Positions 37,120 to 48,399 are shown, counted from the first letter of the stretch. The stretch is 64,000 bases of DNA from Adiantum capillus-veneris (GCA_014529385.2 CM043959.1:64431753-64495752), one strand, 5' to 3'. Translations and numbers: made by a program. Notes: generated from the sequence alone by a model not told the origin.

Positions 37120-37696
37120 AAAGTCTAACAATGGTGGCAAGAGAAAAGCTAAGATTGAGGAGCTTAGTGTGATAGAGTCTCCTAAGATTACAGATGTGCT
37201 TGCGGTCCATAGTTCCTCAGATGTTCTAATTTTGATCTTAGTCTAGATGCTCTTATTGCACAACATGCTAGCTTTGATTAGAATTGGGTCATAGATTTTG
37301 GAGCCAGTTTCCATGTGACACCTCATAGAGAATGGTTCTCTACGTATGCACATACTTATGGTAAAGTGAAGCTCAATGATGTTTATGAACTTGAGATACA
37401 TGGTGTTGGAGACATTAAGCTAGTCATGTGTAATGGCATGAATTCATAGTCAAGAATGTCAAACATGTTTCCAAGTTAGCAGAGATTTTGAGAACTGTTG
37501 GCCAACTTGATGACTTTGGTTACATGACCACCTTTGGGAATGGCTCATGGTCAATTTGGAAGAAAAATCTTGTGATTCTCAAGGGTAAAAAACATGAAAT
37601 GCTTTCCTCTATGTGTGTAAAAGAGGATTGTATATCCATCATTGAGCCACCGTCTACTGAGTTGTGGCATAGCCAGCTAGGCCATTTGAGCCCTTA
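37120..37696 (+). pseudogene. Copia protease and GAG-pre-integrase fragment
   Basis: NWVIDFGASFHVTPHREWF is the Copia protease active site with Phe replacing Ser in D-[ST]-G-A. Then come a strand-rich segment (VYELEIHGVGDIKLVMCNG) and, in the frame 37488-37697, GKKHEMLSSM and ELWHSQLGHLSP, the pre-integrase zinc motif region. It breaks off at 37697. It belongs to a different superfamily from the Gypsy protease 10 bp upstream. Confidence 0.8.
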
Positions 37697-39620
37697 AATT
37701 TTTTCACCTATATGAAATCTCCACCTCTAGAAACAAATTATTTTACCTCCGGATCTAGATAATGTGAACCTCCTTTTATGACAGCTTTTGCAAAGTCACC
37801 CCAATTGCTAGAAAAGTCCTTTGCAAATCCGTAAATTATTTCGTTGAGCCCCATATTTACTAGTTGTTGAAAAGATGTAATCTTCTAGTCTTCTGAAACC
37901 CCACAAAGCTTCACCTCTGCTTCATAACACCTAATATATCCCTTAAGAGACATATATGTAAAATAAGATCTTCTCATTTAGCACTTCATCAAGTGCTTCC
38001 TCAATTGATTCATCCATGGATTTTTGCTTTCTTCTCTAGCCAAAATACTCCACATCATTGCCACCATGTCATATTTTTCTTGTTGTTTAAGAAAAAGGAT
38101 AAAGACTCCATCATCAGTAGCATCCCTACCTCTTGTAGATCATCCATTTTTCACATATTCATGTTCTGGATGTTTCTTGTCAGGTTCACAAAAATGTTAG
38201 GCAAATACAAATCTTGCACAGAGGATGTGTTACTTTAGCTGTGGGCCTCTGGCTCCGCAATCAAGAGAGAAAACACAAAGAACTTTGCACTTTCAAATCC
38301 TAAAATCAATATGCTCTAATTAAATCAAACTTGTACAACTCTTTTCCCTTCATTATCTTCAATTTACACAACATATTCTTTCTCGATATATTGGGTTTTA
38401 TTTGAATCCTCTTTCTCTACCACACTCCTCCTTGATTACTTTCTATCCTTACAAACAAGTAACCTGAAGACCTCTATGTATAGCTCCTACCCTAGCCTAA
38501 AATTGATTTTAACCCTATTAGGTGCATCCTTTAAAAGCACTCTAAAAGCTCCTAATGAGATTTTGGTTTTAAAACATCGTGCATGGGAAAAGCCCCTATG
38601 TGATGCAACATCTTGAAATTAAAGTGTGTTAATTAAGCCTAGTGATTATGGTGTCGAAATGCATTGCCTAGGGGTTATGATGCTTTTCTCCTTGCTTGCC
38701 ACCCCATGAGCTCTCTATGAGCTGGTATAATCTTCAAAAGCCATGTCATCCCTCTTCTTCGTTGCATGCATTCATTCACAAGTTTTAGCACCTTATTTCA
38801 CATTGTTTTTTGGGACAATCACCAAAATATCCCTAAATTTTGGAAAATTCCCAAACTACTTGCCATAATTTGCCAAAAATATTCAAGATGCCCTTAAATT
38901 CCCAAAACACCCCTTTTTATTCTCACAAACATCTTCATACTTTTTTTTTTTGGTAGCTCTTTATAGGAAAATTAGTTCTCCCTCAACCAAAGATGATAGA
39001 ACTAGGATTTTGGATGGCATTGTGGGCTCTCAAGCTGAAATGGCTTATTATTATCATAGATACAAATGCCCCTATTTGTGAAAATTTATATATCTTAGAC
39101 ACTTCAGTGATAGATCTTTAGTCTCAAAAGGGCTAAACCAAGCAAAATTTGGAGCGATCCATTCAAAGGTATTTTGGGAATTTTTGAAATTTGAGGGTTA
39201 TTCTAAAAAAATCCCCGGATTTCAAGAATATTTTGGTAATTTTTCCTTGTTTTTCTAATTGGGCAGCCACTTAACTAGTCCCAAACCCAAATCTAAGTCC
39301 CTAAATCTATAATGTCCAACGACCAAAACCGCAATGTTGGGCAACCAATGTTTGGCCCCAAGCCCAATTAATGCCCAAGTATTAGGTGCCCAAATGGCCA
39401 GAGACCATATCCATGGCTAAAAGCAATGCTCTCAAAAAACCTTTATCCCAAGCACACAAATCTCTTTAAACCAATCCTCATGCGAAAATTACTATTTTCT
39501 AACAAAATCCAAGCAAAATTTTTCCTTCTCAATCTCCTCTCAATCGACATAGCCATTGCTCTATTAGCATCAAGAGCCTAAACATCACTCTAATACCGAC
39601 ACGATCCTGCAAATACATAA
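37697..39620. other. Decayed minus-strand element; little recognisable
   Basis: Minus strand 37960-37740 reads GLNEIIYGFAKDFSSNWGDFAKAV after a stop, a gag-like but unassigned peptide. A primer-site-like CGGTATTAGAGT on the minus strand (complement of ~39587-39598) suggests the 5' part of a minus-strand LTR element. Between them I see no domain, only A/T-rich sequence. Confidence 0.35.
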
Positions 39621-40517
39621 AATAGCAAACATACAAGATTGGTCTCTTGCATGTGTTTGGTTGCTTGGTTTTTGCTTTGACGCCTTAGCAACAACACAAA
39701 AAACTAGATGATAAGGTTATGAAATGTATTTTTTCAGTCTAGAAAGCAATGTTTATAGGTTGTATCAGCCACAAACAAAGTGTATCTTGATTAGTGGAGA
39801 TGTGGTTTTGGTGGAAGATGTAACAAGGAGACAAATATGAACTAAAGAATGAATATGATATGTTGTTGCCTTTATTTAGTGGTGGGAGTACGTGTAAATC
39901 CTAATGAGTGCAACATATGCAAGTTTCAAATGACATTACAGACAATCCATTTTTTGATGCAAATTTACAATAGGGTTGAGAGGCTAGAAGTACTCCAAGA
40001 TGGTTGGTGTAAACCTTGCAAGGTAGTAAATTGGGTGCATCTTTGTCTAGTCATGTTTGTTCAGGTTTTCAACATCCATCATACCCATCACATTGTTATT
40101 TTATGGTCATATGTATGATGAGGAAGAATATTAATCTTTGTCATTGACGCAACACAAAATTCAAAAAATGGGTTAGGTGCAATGCAATTGGAGTATGATG
40201 ATATTGTGAAGAATGACACTTCGTCTTTGAGTGCCTTTTTGTCTCTTGCCAAAAAGGTCATTGGTACTAAGTGGGATTTCAAGCTAAAACATAAGCTTTA
40301 TGTTAGTGTTGAACACTATGAGGCTAGACTTGTGGCAAAAGGGTATTGCTCAAGAGAAGGGCATTGATTATGATGATACTTTTTCTCCAAATTTTTTTGT
40401 GACCATCATTCTTAATATTTGTGCATTGTAGCTCATAAAGGTTGGAATGAATATCAATTAGACATAAACATTGTGTTTTAAATGGTGATTTGCATGAGGA
40501 AGTGTACGTATTGCAGC

Positions 40518-40824
40518 TATTGGGTAAGCCCGACTTGTCTTGGATGTGAGAGTGAGAAGCTCCTCTAACCTAAGCCTTGGTGGCATATCATGAAAGATGT
40601 AGAAGAAAAAAGATAATATCCTACCAGCTAGCAAAGCTTGTAAAAATTTTCTACGAAGCCTATAAAAGATACCTTTTTTAATGAATGAAATAAGAGTTTG
40701 CACACTTTTCTATCTCTTATGTAAGTAGCTCGTGCATTCTTCTTCTCTCTATCTTTGCCTTCTTCTCACACACTAGCCATGGAACTCATCTGTTTTAAAC
40801 CTCTATAACTCAACTACCTAACCA
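40518..40824 (+). repeat. 5' LTR of the gene-capturing element
   Basis: Contains a TATAAAAG box (CCTATAAAAGATACC near 40660) that could drive transcription. Matches 41973-42277 closely with scattered substitutions. Confidence 0.9.
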
Positions 40825-41019
40825 CTGGTATCAGAGCTATGACATTCCTGCCTTCTACCACTTTCCACCTCACACATTAGATATTTAGGATTTCATTTTC
40901 TCTGTTGGTGTCTTTATAGCCATTGGGAAAGGAAAGAAACCAAGATAGAGGAAAGGAGAGAGGAGAGAGGTAACTGCATTGCCACGTTATGATGCTCATA
41001 GGATTGTTCAGATACGTTG

Positions 41020-41370
41020 CCCTGGATACTTTGAAGCATCGAAGGAAAGTTGCAATTTTGTGAGCTACAGGTGGGATAGGGCAGTCCTTGGCTCTACTCA
41101 TAAAGCTAAACTGCCTCATGTCCTCTCCCTTCTTTTATGATATCTCGAATACTTTTGGTGTTGCTTTCTTGATGTCAATCATGCCAATACCCGTGCAGAT
41201 GTTGTAGGATATGTTGATGATGAGCAATTGGGGGAGGCCTTAAAAGGTACTGATGTTGTTATTAATCCTGGGGTTGGGCCTTGCAAGCCAAGCCTGACTC
41301 ATGAATGACCTTTTCAACATCAATGTTGGCATTGTGAAGTCTCAATGTGCAACCAACGCTTGTGTTGAAG
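41020..41370 (+). pseudogene. Captured malate dehydrogenase fragment, intronless
   Basis: Minor frame changes aside, the interior encodes RKVAIL-x-ATGGIGQSLALLIKL (nucleotide-binding loop; the first Gly of the usual GAAGGIGQ is a TGA stop), then a YDISNT segment, then NTRADVVGYVDDEQLGEALK and TDVVI, then a frame slip into NDLFNINVGIVKS. This is the N-terminal Rossmann half of plant NAD-dependent malate dehydrogenase, closest in wording to the mitochondrial type, which interconverts malate and oxaloacetate. It ends after about 110 residues, without the catalytic His and most of the C-terminal domain. No intron interrupts it, as expected if it came from mRNA. It has a stop and two frameshifts, so it is not an enzyme. 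Confidence 0.85.
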
Positions 41371-41972
41371 TAGCCAACAAACGGAAGCACTGCAAGCTCT
41401 ATTTTGCTAATCGGCGAGCATGGATGAGCTCCACACCAAATCAATCAAGATTCAAGATCTCCAATTCCAAGGATTTAAACTCAAGAAAATCAAGCAAACC
41501 TACTGTAGCAACTCCTCAACAATCTCTGTTCAGTATTTTCTTTTCTGCTTTTGTTCAAAAAGGTGTTCAAATAATAATTGGCCCTTATAAAGCCTTTGTT
41601 CACATGGAGGAGATGTTTGTAACCTTTGTTAGTATATTATCTCTTTTTAGCCATGTACACATATCAAAAAATCATCAAATGTACGGGACTAGACACTACC
41701 CCGGCCTATAGAAATCGGAGGTAAGACCTTCCTAGTGACAATGTTTGTATGCATTCTTTATCGGTCTACTTGTGTATGATGGCTAAATCCGAGAGAACCG
41801 TGATGTGTTGAATCCTTTGAGAATCGCCATGATGTATCCTAGGGAACCATGAAGTGTTAAATCTAGAGAGAACCATCACGATGTATCCGAGAGATCCCAT
41901 CAACTACAATGTAGAACCACAATATTCAGCGATTGTCAAAAAAGCACCCCAAGTCAAGCTTAAGAGGGAAAT

Positions 41973-42277
41973 TGTTGGGTAAGCCTAACTTGTCTTGTCC
42001 GTAAGAGTGAGAAGTTTCTCTAACCTAAGCCTTGGTGGCATCATGAATGGTGTAGAACAAAAAAGATAGTATCCTACCAACTGGCAAATCTTGTGAAAAT
42101 CTCCTAAGAATCCTATAAAAGGCACCTCTTTTTATGAATGAAATAAGAGTGTGTGTACTTTTCTATCTCTTATGTAAGCAACTCGTGCATTCGTCTTCTC
42201 TCTATCTCTACCTTGTACCTCACACACTAGCCATGGCGTTCATATGTTTTGAACCTCCATAGCTCAACTACCCAACA
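41973..42277 (+). repeat. 3' LTR of the gene-capturing element
   Basis: 305 bp, TGTTGGGTA...TACCCAACA, with intact 9 bp terminal inverted repeats. Preceded by the purine tract at 41962-41970. Confidence 0.9.
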
Positions 42278-43334
42278 ACAGCTTCATAGTTTTGTTCAAA
42301 ATGGGAAGGAAAGCATGATGTGTAGGCTTAAGAAGGTTTTGTATGGTTTGAGGTAAGATCCACATATTTGGTATAAAAAGATTCATGTTTACTTGGTTGC
42401 ACATGGTTTTCAGAATAGTCCAATGTGAAGGAAAATAAGACAGATATTTGCATCTATATGGATGCTTTTATTATGGAGGATATAATAAGAATAAAGTGGA
42501 TCATGTAAAGAGTCCCTTAAAGAAATATTTTGATATAAAAGCTTTGGGCGAGTTGCATTAGTTTTTGGGGATTGAGATTTTACGCATAGTGAGTATATTA
42601 TTGTTGTAAACATAATCTACATTAGATATATTGCCAAAGCATGGTGTGGCTATTCTAAGCCTATTGCAATGCCCTTATATCATAATCGGGTGAAGCGCTT
42701 GAGAATGCGACCGTGTATAGGAAGAAAGTGTGCAGCTTGATCTACTTGACAATCTCATGACATATTTAAATAGGAGAGTGCATTATGTAGCTTCTCAAGA
42801 AGCCACACTTGGATGGAGTGAGACACCCAATGCACTATGTGAGTTCTACCTTGGATTATAGACTTTTTTTAAAGGATTGCATTGAGTTGCAACTCTATGG
42901 TTACACAGATGCATATTGGGCTCGTATAGGTATAATTGAGATCTACTACCGGTTTTATGTTCTCAGTTGGGAGTTTTGCTATCACATGGAGCACTTAGAA
43001 GCATTCTCAGTTGCTTTTCTAATTACAAAGGCTAAGTACAGTGGTGTTGTGGTGGTTACATGTGAGAGGTAGTATGGTTATAGATGGTACATTGCAGAAT
43101 TAAGGATACAAGTTCATAGGTTGGTTGACATTAATTGTTTAGTCTTTGGAGCAGTTGGCATGTTGAGGTGCACTACCACTTTAGTAGGGACATCTTTGCT
43201 GGTGACATCAACCTTCAATATGTGAGGATGAATGACGAGACTACAGATATCTTCACGAAGGCCCTTAGAGTAGAGAAGCTATGATGAATTTGAGCGATGC
43301 ACTCAATACAAGAGATAGCATTGTGCTTGAGAGA

Positions 43335-43900
43335 GTGTTGACATACTAAGCTCAACACATGGTTCACCTGCATGATTTCTCAAATACATTTATCATCGGC
43401 ATGAGATTTTATATGATAGCTTGACTTCACCAACATGGTCAACCTATCGAGAGCGATGGCCATTATCTTGACAACACACTCGATGATGATATCACAGTAA
43501 CTATTGTGCATAGCCCCTACTTTATGTGGCATTTCCTATTTATGTTTGTAGATATATCTAATTTTGTGTATATCCCTTATTTGATGTTGCATTTTCTATT
43601 TTTATTTGTAGATATATCTTTTGTAGTATATCTTATAAGTTCAGGTAGTAAAGAAGAAGAAGGTTTCAACCTTCATTGTGTTGTGTGCTCTCTTGGTGTG
43701 TGCCTTTGTGCTTGCAAGAGCTCAAGCTATCACCTTGTCCTTATCATTACACCACGTTCTCAAGGTTCTAGTTGCTCTTGCTACCCAAAGAGCATTGAAG
43801 TTGTGCGTGGTGTCTTTATAACTGTTTGCAGAGCTCTCAAGATCATGATGCGTTCTTTCTGCCCAAAGACTATGCTTGTTGTCTTTGTCGACTTGATTAT
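43335..43900 (+). repeat. Probable 3' LTR of the plus-strand Copia, with internal repeats
   Basis: Begins TGTTGACATACTAAGC after the RNase H region. A ~61 bp unit with GTAGATATATCT is repeated (43511-43571, 43572-43632), and another ~105 bp repeat (CTCAAG...CCCAAAGA) follows at ~43757-43900. Right boundary unknown. Confidence 0.5.
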
Positions 43901-44704
43901 CTGTTGTTGCCTATGGAATTTTTCCAGCTCAATTTTTTTTTGCAAGTTTCTCACAATGTCGACCAAAAAAACAAAAATCGTTGATTTCTATGAGAATGTG
44001 GTATTGTACAATACTTAAAACCATGCATTAGGTTTGATGTCCCTAGTAGTAGCAATTGCTAATCTTCTACTATTGTTGTTAGATGTGGCCAAGTTGCATG
44101 CTTGACTACTCAGGTTCAATCCATAGAATCTCTCTTAGCTATTACAAGAGAGTGATGAATGACATCAAACATTCCTTTTGGCCTGCATAAGGCCTTAGCA
44201 GGCCCGTAGAACTCTTGTGAGCAATTGTGGACCATAGTATTCAACTTGTTATCACCAGTTGTGGACCATTGGATGGAGTTTGTTGAATAGGAGCAATGGC
44301 TAAGTCAATGATTTTTGGCCTACGTAAGGGCTTAGTATAGCATAGAGCTCTTGGGAGCAATTGTGGACCATTGGATACAGCTTGTCAAATAGTGCAACAT
44401 GGATGATGGCAAGCTAATAAATGTCAAACCTTTCTTTGAAGGGGCATTAACTAGGCATCGTCTTACGTACATGTAGGCCAGAATGATGGATAGTTTAGAT
44501 TGTCTGCATTATTATTTCAAGGAGGGACATTGAATGGGTCAACACACTCTTTTTCATCCTCTTATGAAGGATTTTTCACCTTATTTCTACTTTTGAGGGA
44601 CTACACACACTCTCTCATCCTCTTATGTAGTGCAAAAGAGAGGCTGCTATTATCAACTTATGTAGGCCATTGTGAGCTGCAACTATTCACCTTGTTCTGA
44701 ATAA
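43901..44704. other. No recognisable gene
   Basis: Contains an imperfect ~150 bp repeat (GAGCAATTGTGGACCAT at ~44220 and ~44350). Open frames are short and without domain signatures. Confidence 0.4.
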
Positions 44705-45620
44705 GTTACCATAACACATGTGAATCCCAAGTATCTACAGGCCTCCCAAGTCGGACAGACAGGGACTTGCAACTAAAAATAGCATAAGTTGCCTCACAAA
44801 GCTTTAGTTTGTGTCTTACTTGTCACTCGGATAATATATCCCCATGAGATGGATGCTAACCTTAAGCCATAACAAGCATATGTATGGACAAGGAATCAGA
44901 ATGCAAGCATCTTGGAGACTATTTTAGTACAATGGACACCAAATGTTGCAATGTGACTTTACTCCCCCCACTTTCTTCTGCAACAACAGAATCCAGAGGC
45001 ATCAACAACCCTTGAGCTACAGTTTGTATAGAGGAAATTATGGCCATTGGTGTTTCTAATGTCCAGAATCAGGGAGTTCCATTGGCTTGTCCACGAGTTT
45101 CACTTCCATTCGCAAGAACCTTGACTGCAAAGCACCTTGCCTTAGAAGAGCTGAATGTTTGTCTGATACGAGAGGTTTGTGTATACTTAATAGAAAATTT
45201 GTTACCATAACACATTTGAATCCCAAGTATCCACAGGCCTCCCATGTCAGACAGACAAGGACTTACAACTAAAAGTAGCATAGGTTGCCTCATAAAGCTT
45301 TAGTTTATGTCTTACTTGTCATTAGGATAAGAATCCCCATGAGGTGAATGCTAACCTTAAGCCATAACAGGCAACGCATGTATGGACAAGGAATCAGAAT
45401 GCAAGCATCTTGGAGACTATTTTAGTACAATGGACACCAAATGTTGCAATGTGACTGTACTCCCCCCACTTTCTTCTGCAACAACAGAATCCAGAGCCAT
45501 CAACAACCCTTGAGCTACACTTTGTATAAAGGAAATTATGGCCATTGGTGTTTCTAATGTCCAGAATCGCGGAATTCCATTGGCTTGTCCACGAGTTTCA
45601 CTCCCATTCACAAGCCTTGA
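44705..45620. repeat. ~496 bp tandem duplication downstream of PRK
   Basis: 44705-45110 is repeated at 45201-45610 at high identity (period 496). Both copies encode, on the minus strand, a similar peptide with SETRGQANG, WTLETPMAI and LDSVVAEESGG; in the left copy a TGA replaces the CGA (Arg) of the right copy. I do not recognise the peptide. GT dinucleotides after it could be splice donors. Both copies also carry a purine run (complement of TACTCCCCCCACTTTC), which hints at a retroelement end. Confidence 0.8.
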
Positions 45621-45878
45621 AATAGAGCATGCTAAGACATAGCAGGAAGAGAAAACAATGAGCTTTTTCAAAGAAGGAACTCCTTTCTTGAAGAAACTAT
45701 TGTACAAGAAATCTCGTCAGGACGTAAGTCCATTGGACAGACCGTATATGAACTTGTACATGCTTGGGAAAACAGAGGAAGACAGATAAAAATGAGAAGG
45801 GAAGGATTCTGTATAGGACGGTGCCTCTCTATATTATGGAGAGAAATGCAGTACAAGGGCCTGCAAAAAGGAATAGAC

Positions 45879-48278
45879 TTAGGCCTTCACAGTTGCTAGG
45901 CTTGCACCTTCCTTGGCAATAATGCCCTCATACACCTCTCGGATCTTCAATCCGACTATGGTTTGGAAGAAGCCAGTGCCATTGTTACTACCTGGATAGT
46001 CGGCGTGCTTTAGCATTTGCTGTGTGATCTCTCCATAGAATTTGCTAGAAATGTTGCTCAAATGGCTCTCAACATAAATAAGCTCCTCTAGCTTGTCAAA
46101 TTGCCCATCCATCTCCAAGACAGTCACCTGGACGTACAAAACAAATTGAGGATTTTCCGGTAACTTAGGCGCAATAAATCGCATTACAATCAATGATAAG
46201 AGATCTTTGCAAGCATTTTCTATCATAACAACCCCAAGACTTGGAACCATTTGTTGCAACACACAAGAGCATACGCAACAGAGGCATGCACTGCCTATGC
46301 CTAAGCACTTCATAGACAGGCATAGGCCTATGTAGTGCTTAGGCAAAGGCACTACATAGGCATATGCATATGCAATACGGCCATGCACAAACATAAAGAT
46401 GTGCACAAAACATACTTCATTGTCGTAGTATGTATCAGGACCATAGAAGAACTTGATGCCAGGGTAGGAGCATGTGAGTTTCCGGCCACAAGGCACCCAA
46501 GAAACGGTGGAACCTTCATCAAACAAATGCACTGGCTTGAAGTGAGGCACACCCTCTTTCATTATCATACGCACACGCAGGACTTTGCCCTCATTGTCGT
46601 CTGGAATCAATTGTGTGGGCAACACTTGGATCACTACATCTGCATACTGCTTTTGAGGGTCTGCATTCATCACAAATTTTGGTATTATACCATGGCCTTG
46701 GGAGCTCATAATGATACAAGAATATATCACCAGCCACATACCTATGAAGGCATCAAAGTCAGGCTTCCTTGCTGAAATGCTTGCCTTGATGCTCTCCAAA
46801 CTATGTCCGCGTTCTGCCATGTCTCGCTGCACAAGGAGAGCGAGTCAGGTTGGGTCGAGGATAGACCTGAAACTTGAACTTGTAAATTTTTTCACAAGTA
46901 CTGGCAATAGCTACTCAGGTATCTACCTGGATCTTCCATGCAAACTTGACTTCATCACTGATGTCGAGGTAAATGCTGAAATCAAGAAGCTCCCGCACTC
47001 GAGCATCGAACCTGCCAACCCATTGGTGATAATCAACAATATGCCAACTAAAGAATATGTAGACTAGCCATAGACAATAAGAGCAGGGATCTGAACCAGA
47101 TAACTATCACAGACAATCATCCCCACCGATCAATTGATGAGAGGCTACACAAAAGTCTTTACCAAGACGAAGACATTAGGAACTCCTTACACAATTGCCA
47201 GAGTCCAGCACCGACTCCCAATCTGCCTCAACACAAAACACCTCCTTTCGAACCTTCCCTGCCATTTTGGGCATATCCTAGTGTAGCTAGAGAGTACACA
47301 ACTTGTATTGTAGCTGGTGCAGTACAAGTTCACAATCCTAATGGCAATGACCTCAAAACGTTTGTCATCCAATACCTTTATCATACCCCGGCCCACTGTG
47401 GTCGGCAATTATGCCTTCCTTAAGGTAAAGCCTGCACACACTAGCCATCATTGCCATGGGACTTCACAATCCAAGTCTAACAGCCAGGTCGCATCGGTAG
47501 CAGATTTTAAAAGGAACCAAGTCCCCTCATGGAGTTCAATTTTCTTCATTTCTGACATTGCACACAAAAATCACACATACATTTCCTTGAAATAAGGTGC
47601 TTTAGAACCTTGGACATATGTTGGATATGCAGGCCAGAACCATGTTTTCAACCTTTCAACTATCTTATTCCAGTACAAACATTTAGAAAGACCTTCATTA
47701 AGCAGTACTCACATGGGGTGTAGGCCCTCAATGACAAAGATCTTCGGGGGCACGATCGTCTCAGGGGGGTCGAGAAGGCCACTGACATGATTGTAAATAG
47801 GTTTCTCAATCGGCTTGCCATCTTTGATGGCTTTCACTTGCTCATACATGAGGTCGAAGTTGTTTGCTTTCGGATCAAGCGCAGTGACACCTTTCTCCTT
47901 ACGCCCTGTGCGGTCCAACGAATGGTAGTCATCCAAGCAGATTACTGTCGTAGTGTCGCTGATTAAAGTGTTGGAGTCCGGGTTACCGCCTTTGGGAGGC
48001 GAGGCAGCTCCACCAAACACACTTGTGAGCCTGCGCATGAATGTGCTCTTACCACAACCAGAATCGGCAGCTAATCCGATGATGATGGGGCGCTGCTCTG
48101 CAGCCACGTTGGTGATGAGGAAGACATGGCAGCGGGGGCGGGAGTGCGGAAAGCGGGCGGCTGCAGTGGTGGCATTCAGCGATTGTCCGCCCAACTGTGA
48201 GCTGAAGGAGATGGAGTTGCTCTTGGTGGAGATCATGGCAGAGGAGGAGGGGGTGGCCACTCCAAGCTTGGAAGCCAT
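45879..48278 (-). CDS. PRK: Phosphoribulokinase, chloroplast precursor (5 exons)
   Basis: Phosphorylates ribulose 5-phosphate with ATP to ribulose 1,5-bisphosphate in the chloroplast stroma (Calvin-Benson cycle). Exons on the minus strand: 48278-47713, 47011-46927, 46826-46742, 46660-46416, 46127-45879. All introns are GT-AG and phases join to 1230 bp, 409 residues; known plant precursors are close to 400. The start is MASKLGVATP, with a Ser/Thr/Ala-rich transit peptide of about 55-60 residues; an upstream in-frame ATG at 48344 gives an atypical leader and is rejected. Visible: P-loop GLAADSGCGKST (from residue 68), redox Cys75 and Cys114 (39 apart, like Cys16/Cys55 of the mature enzyme), LDDYHSLDR, NHVSGLLDPPE, and the second redox pair in PCGRKLTCSYPG. 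Ends ...ATVKA-TAA. These four cysteines imply thioredoxin and GAPDH/CP12 control. No lesion seen. Confidence 0.97.
46299..46344 (-). repeat. Hairpin in PRK intron 4
   Basis: GCCTAAGCACTTCATAG (46299-46315) faces CTATGTAGTGCTTAGGC (46328-46344): 17 bp arms with one mismatch and a 12-base loop. It is surrounded by more GCATAGGC-like words. It lies inside the intron and leaves the splice sites clear. Confidence 0.85.
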
Positions 48279-48399
48279 AGCTAGAGCGAGGTGCACCTGT
48301 TGCACACACACAAAAGCTGTGGCTGCCAAGGGAGGAGAGTACACTGATGCACAGCTCGTTGCTTACACTCTTTGCATCAGCAGCAGCATATACGAGCAT

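Larger units (their letters stand above)
40518..42277 (+). mobile_element. Gene-capturing 1.76 kb LTR retrotransposon
   Basis: LTRs at 40518-40824 and 41973-42277 (about 306 bp each) share the terminal pattern T[AG]TTGGGTA...TACC[CT]AAC. Target duplications are GCAGC (40513-40517) and ACAGC (42278-42282). The initiator-Met primer site TGGTATCAGAGC is at 40826-40837, one base after the LTR, and a purine tract AAGAGGGAA precedes the 3' LTR. The 1.15 kb interior has no gag or pol. Instead it holds a piece of an NAD-malate dehydrogenase coding sequence in the sense orientation. It must have moved with proteins from another Copia element. Confidence 0.92.
40182..43290 (+). pseudogene. Copia RT and RNase H, interrupted
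   Basis: YDDIVKNDTSS, KKVIGTKWDFKLKHK and YEARLVAKGY mark the start of the Copia RT (RVT_2). The frame reads to ...VYVLQ at 40517 and resumes at 42283 as LHSFVQNGKES, CRLKKVLYGL and HIWYKKIHVYL, so removing the insert restores the protein alignment. RNase H is recognisable from YGYTDAYWA (~42895) through ITDIFTKALR (~43235). Stops and frameshifts occur on both sides. RT would copy the element RNA in cytoplasmic particles. Confidence 0.8.
39630..43900 (+). mobile_element. Plus-strand Copia, split by a nested element
   Basis: The element starts inside the integrase C-terminal region (VFGCLVFALTP at ~39655, LDDKVMKCIF at ~39705), so gag, protease and integrase core are gone. RT follows at 40182-40517, interrupted by the insertion 40518-42277, then RT end and RNase H at 42283-43290. 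A purine tract is followed by TGTTGACATAC at ~43335, taken as the 3' LTR start. It is the same family as the minus-strand Copia at 50.1-52.6 kb, judged from the shared KLDDKV and IVKNDT / IENDT stretches. Confidence 0.75.

Noticed and set aside
40826-40837. tRNA genes suggested by TGGTATCAGAGC-like strings (also near 17142, 32984, 59419)
   Set aside because: Each sits immediately inside an LTR end and lacks a cloverleaf; they are primer-binding sites.
41020-41370. A functional malate dehydrogenase gene
   Set aside because: Only the N-terminal half is present, with a stop in the nucleotide-binding loop and frame slips, all between the LTRs of a small retrotransposon.
43506-44018. 170-codon plus-strand frame with Cys/Phe-rich sequence
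   Set aside because: Overlaps repeats in the probable Copia LTR; no domain, composition follows T-rich DNA.
48279-48344. Upstream in-frame ATG extending PRK by 22 codons (MYSPPL...)
   Set aside because: The extension precedes a typical MASKLG transit-peptide start with a good context (GCTATGGCT), and adds hydrophobic residues atypical of stromal transit peptides.
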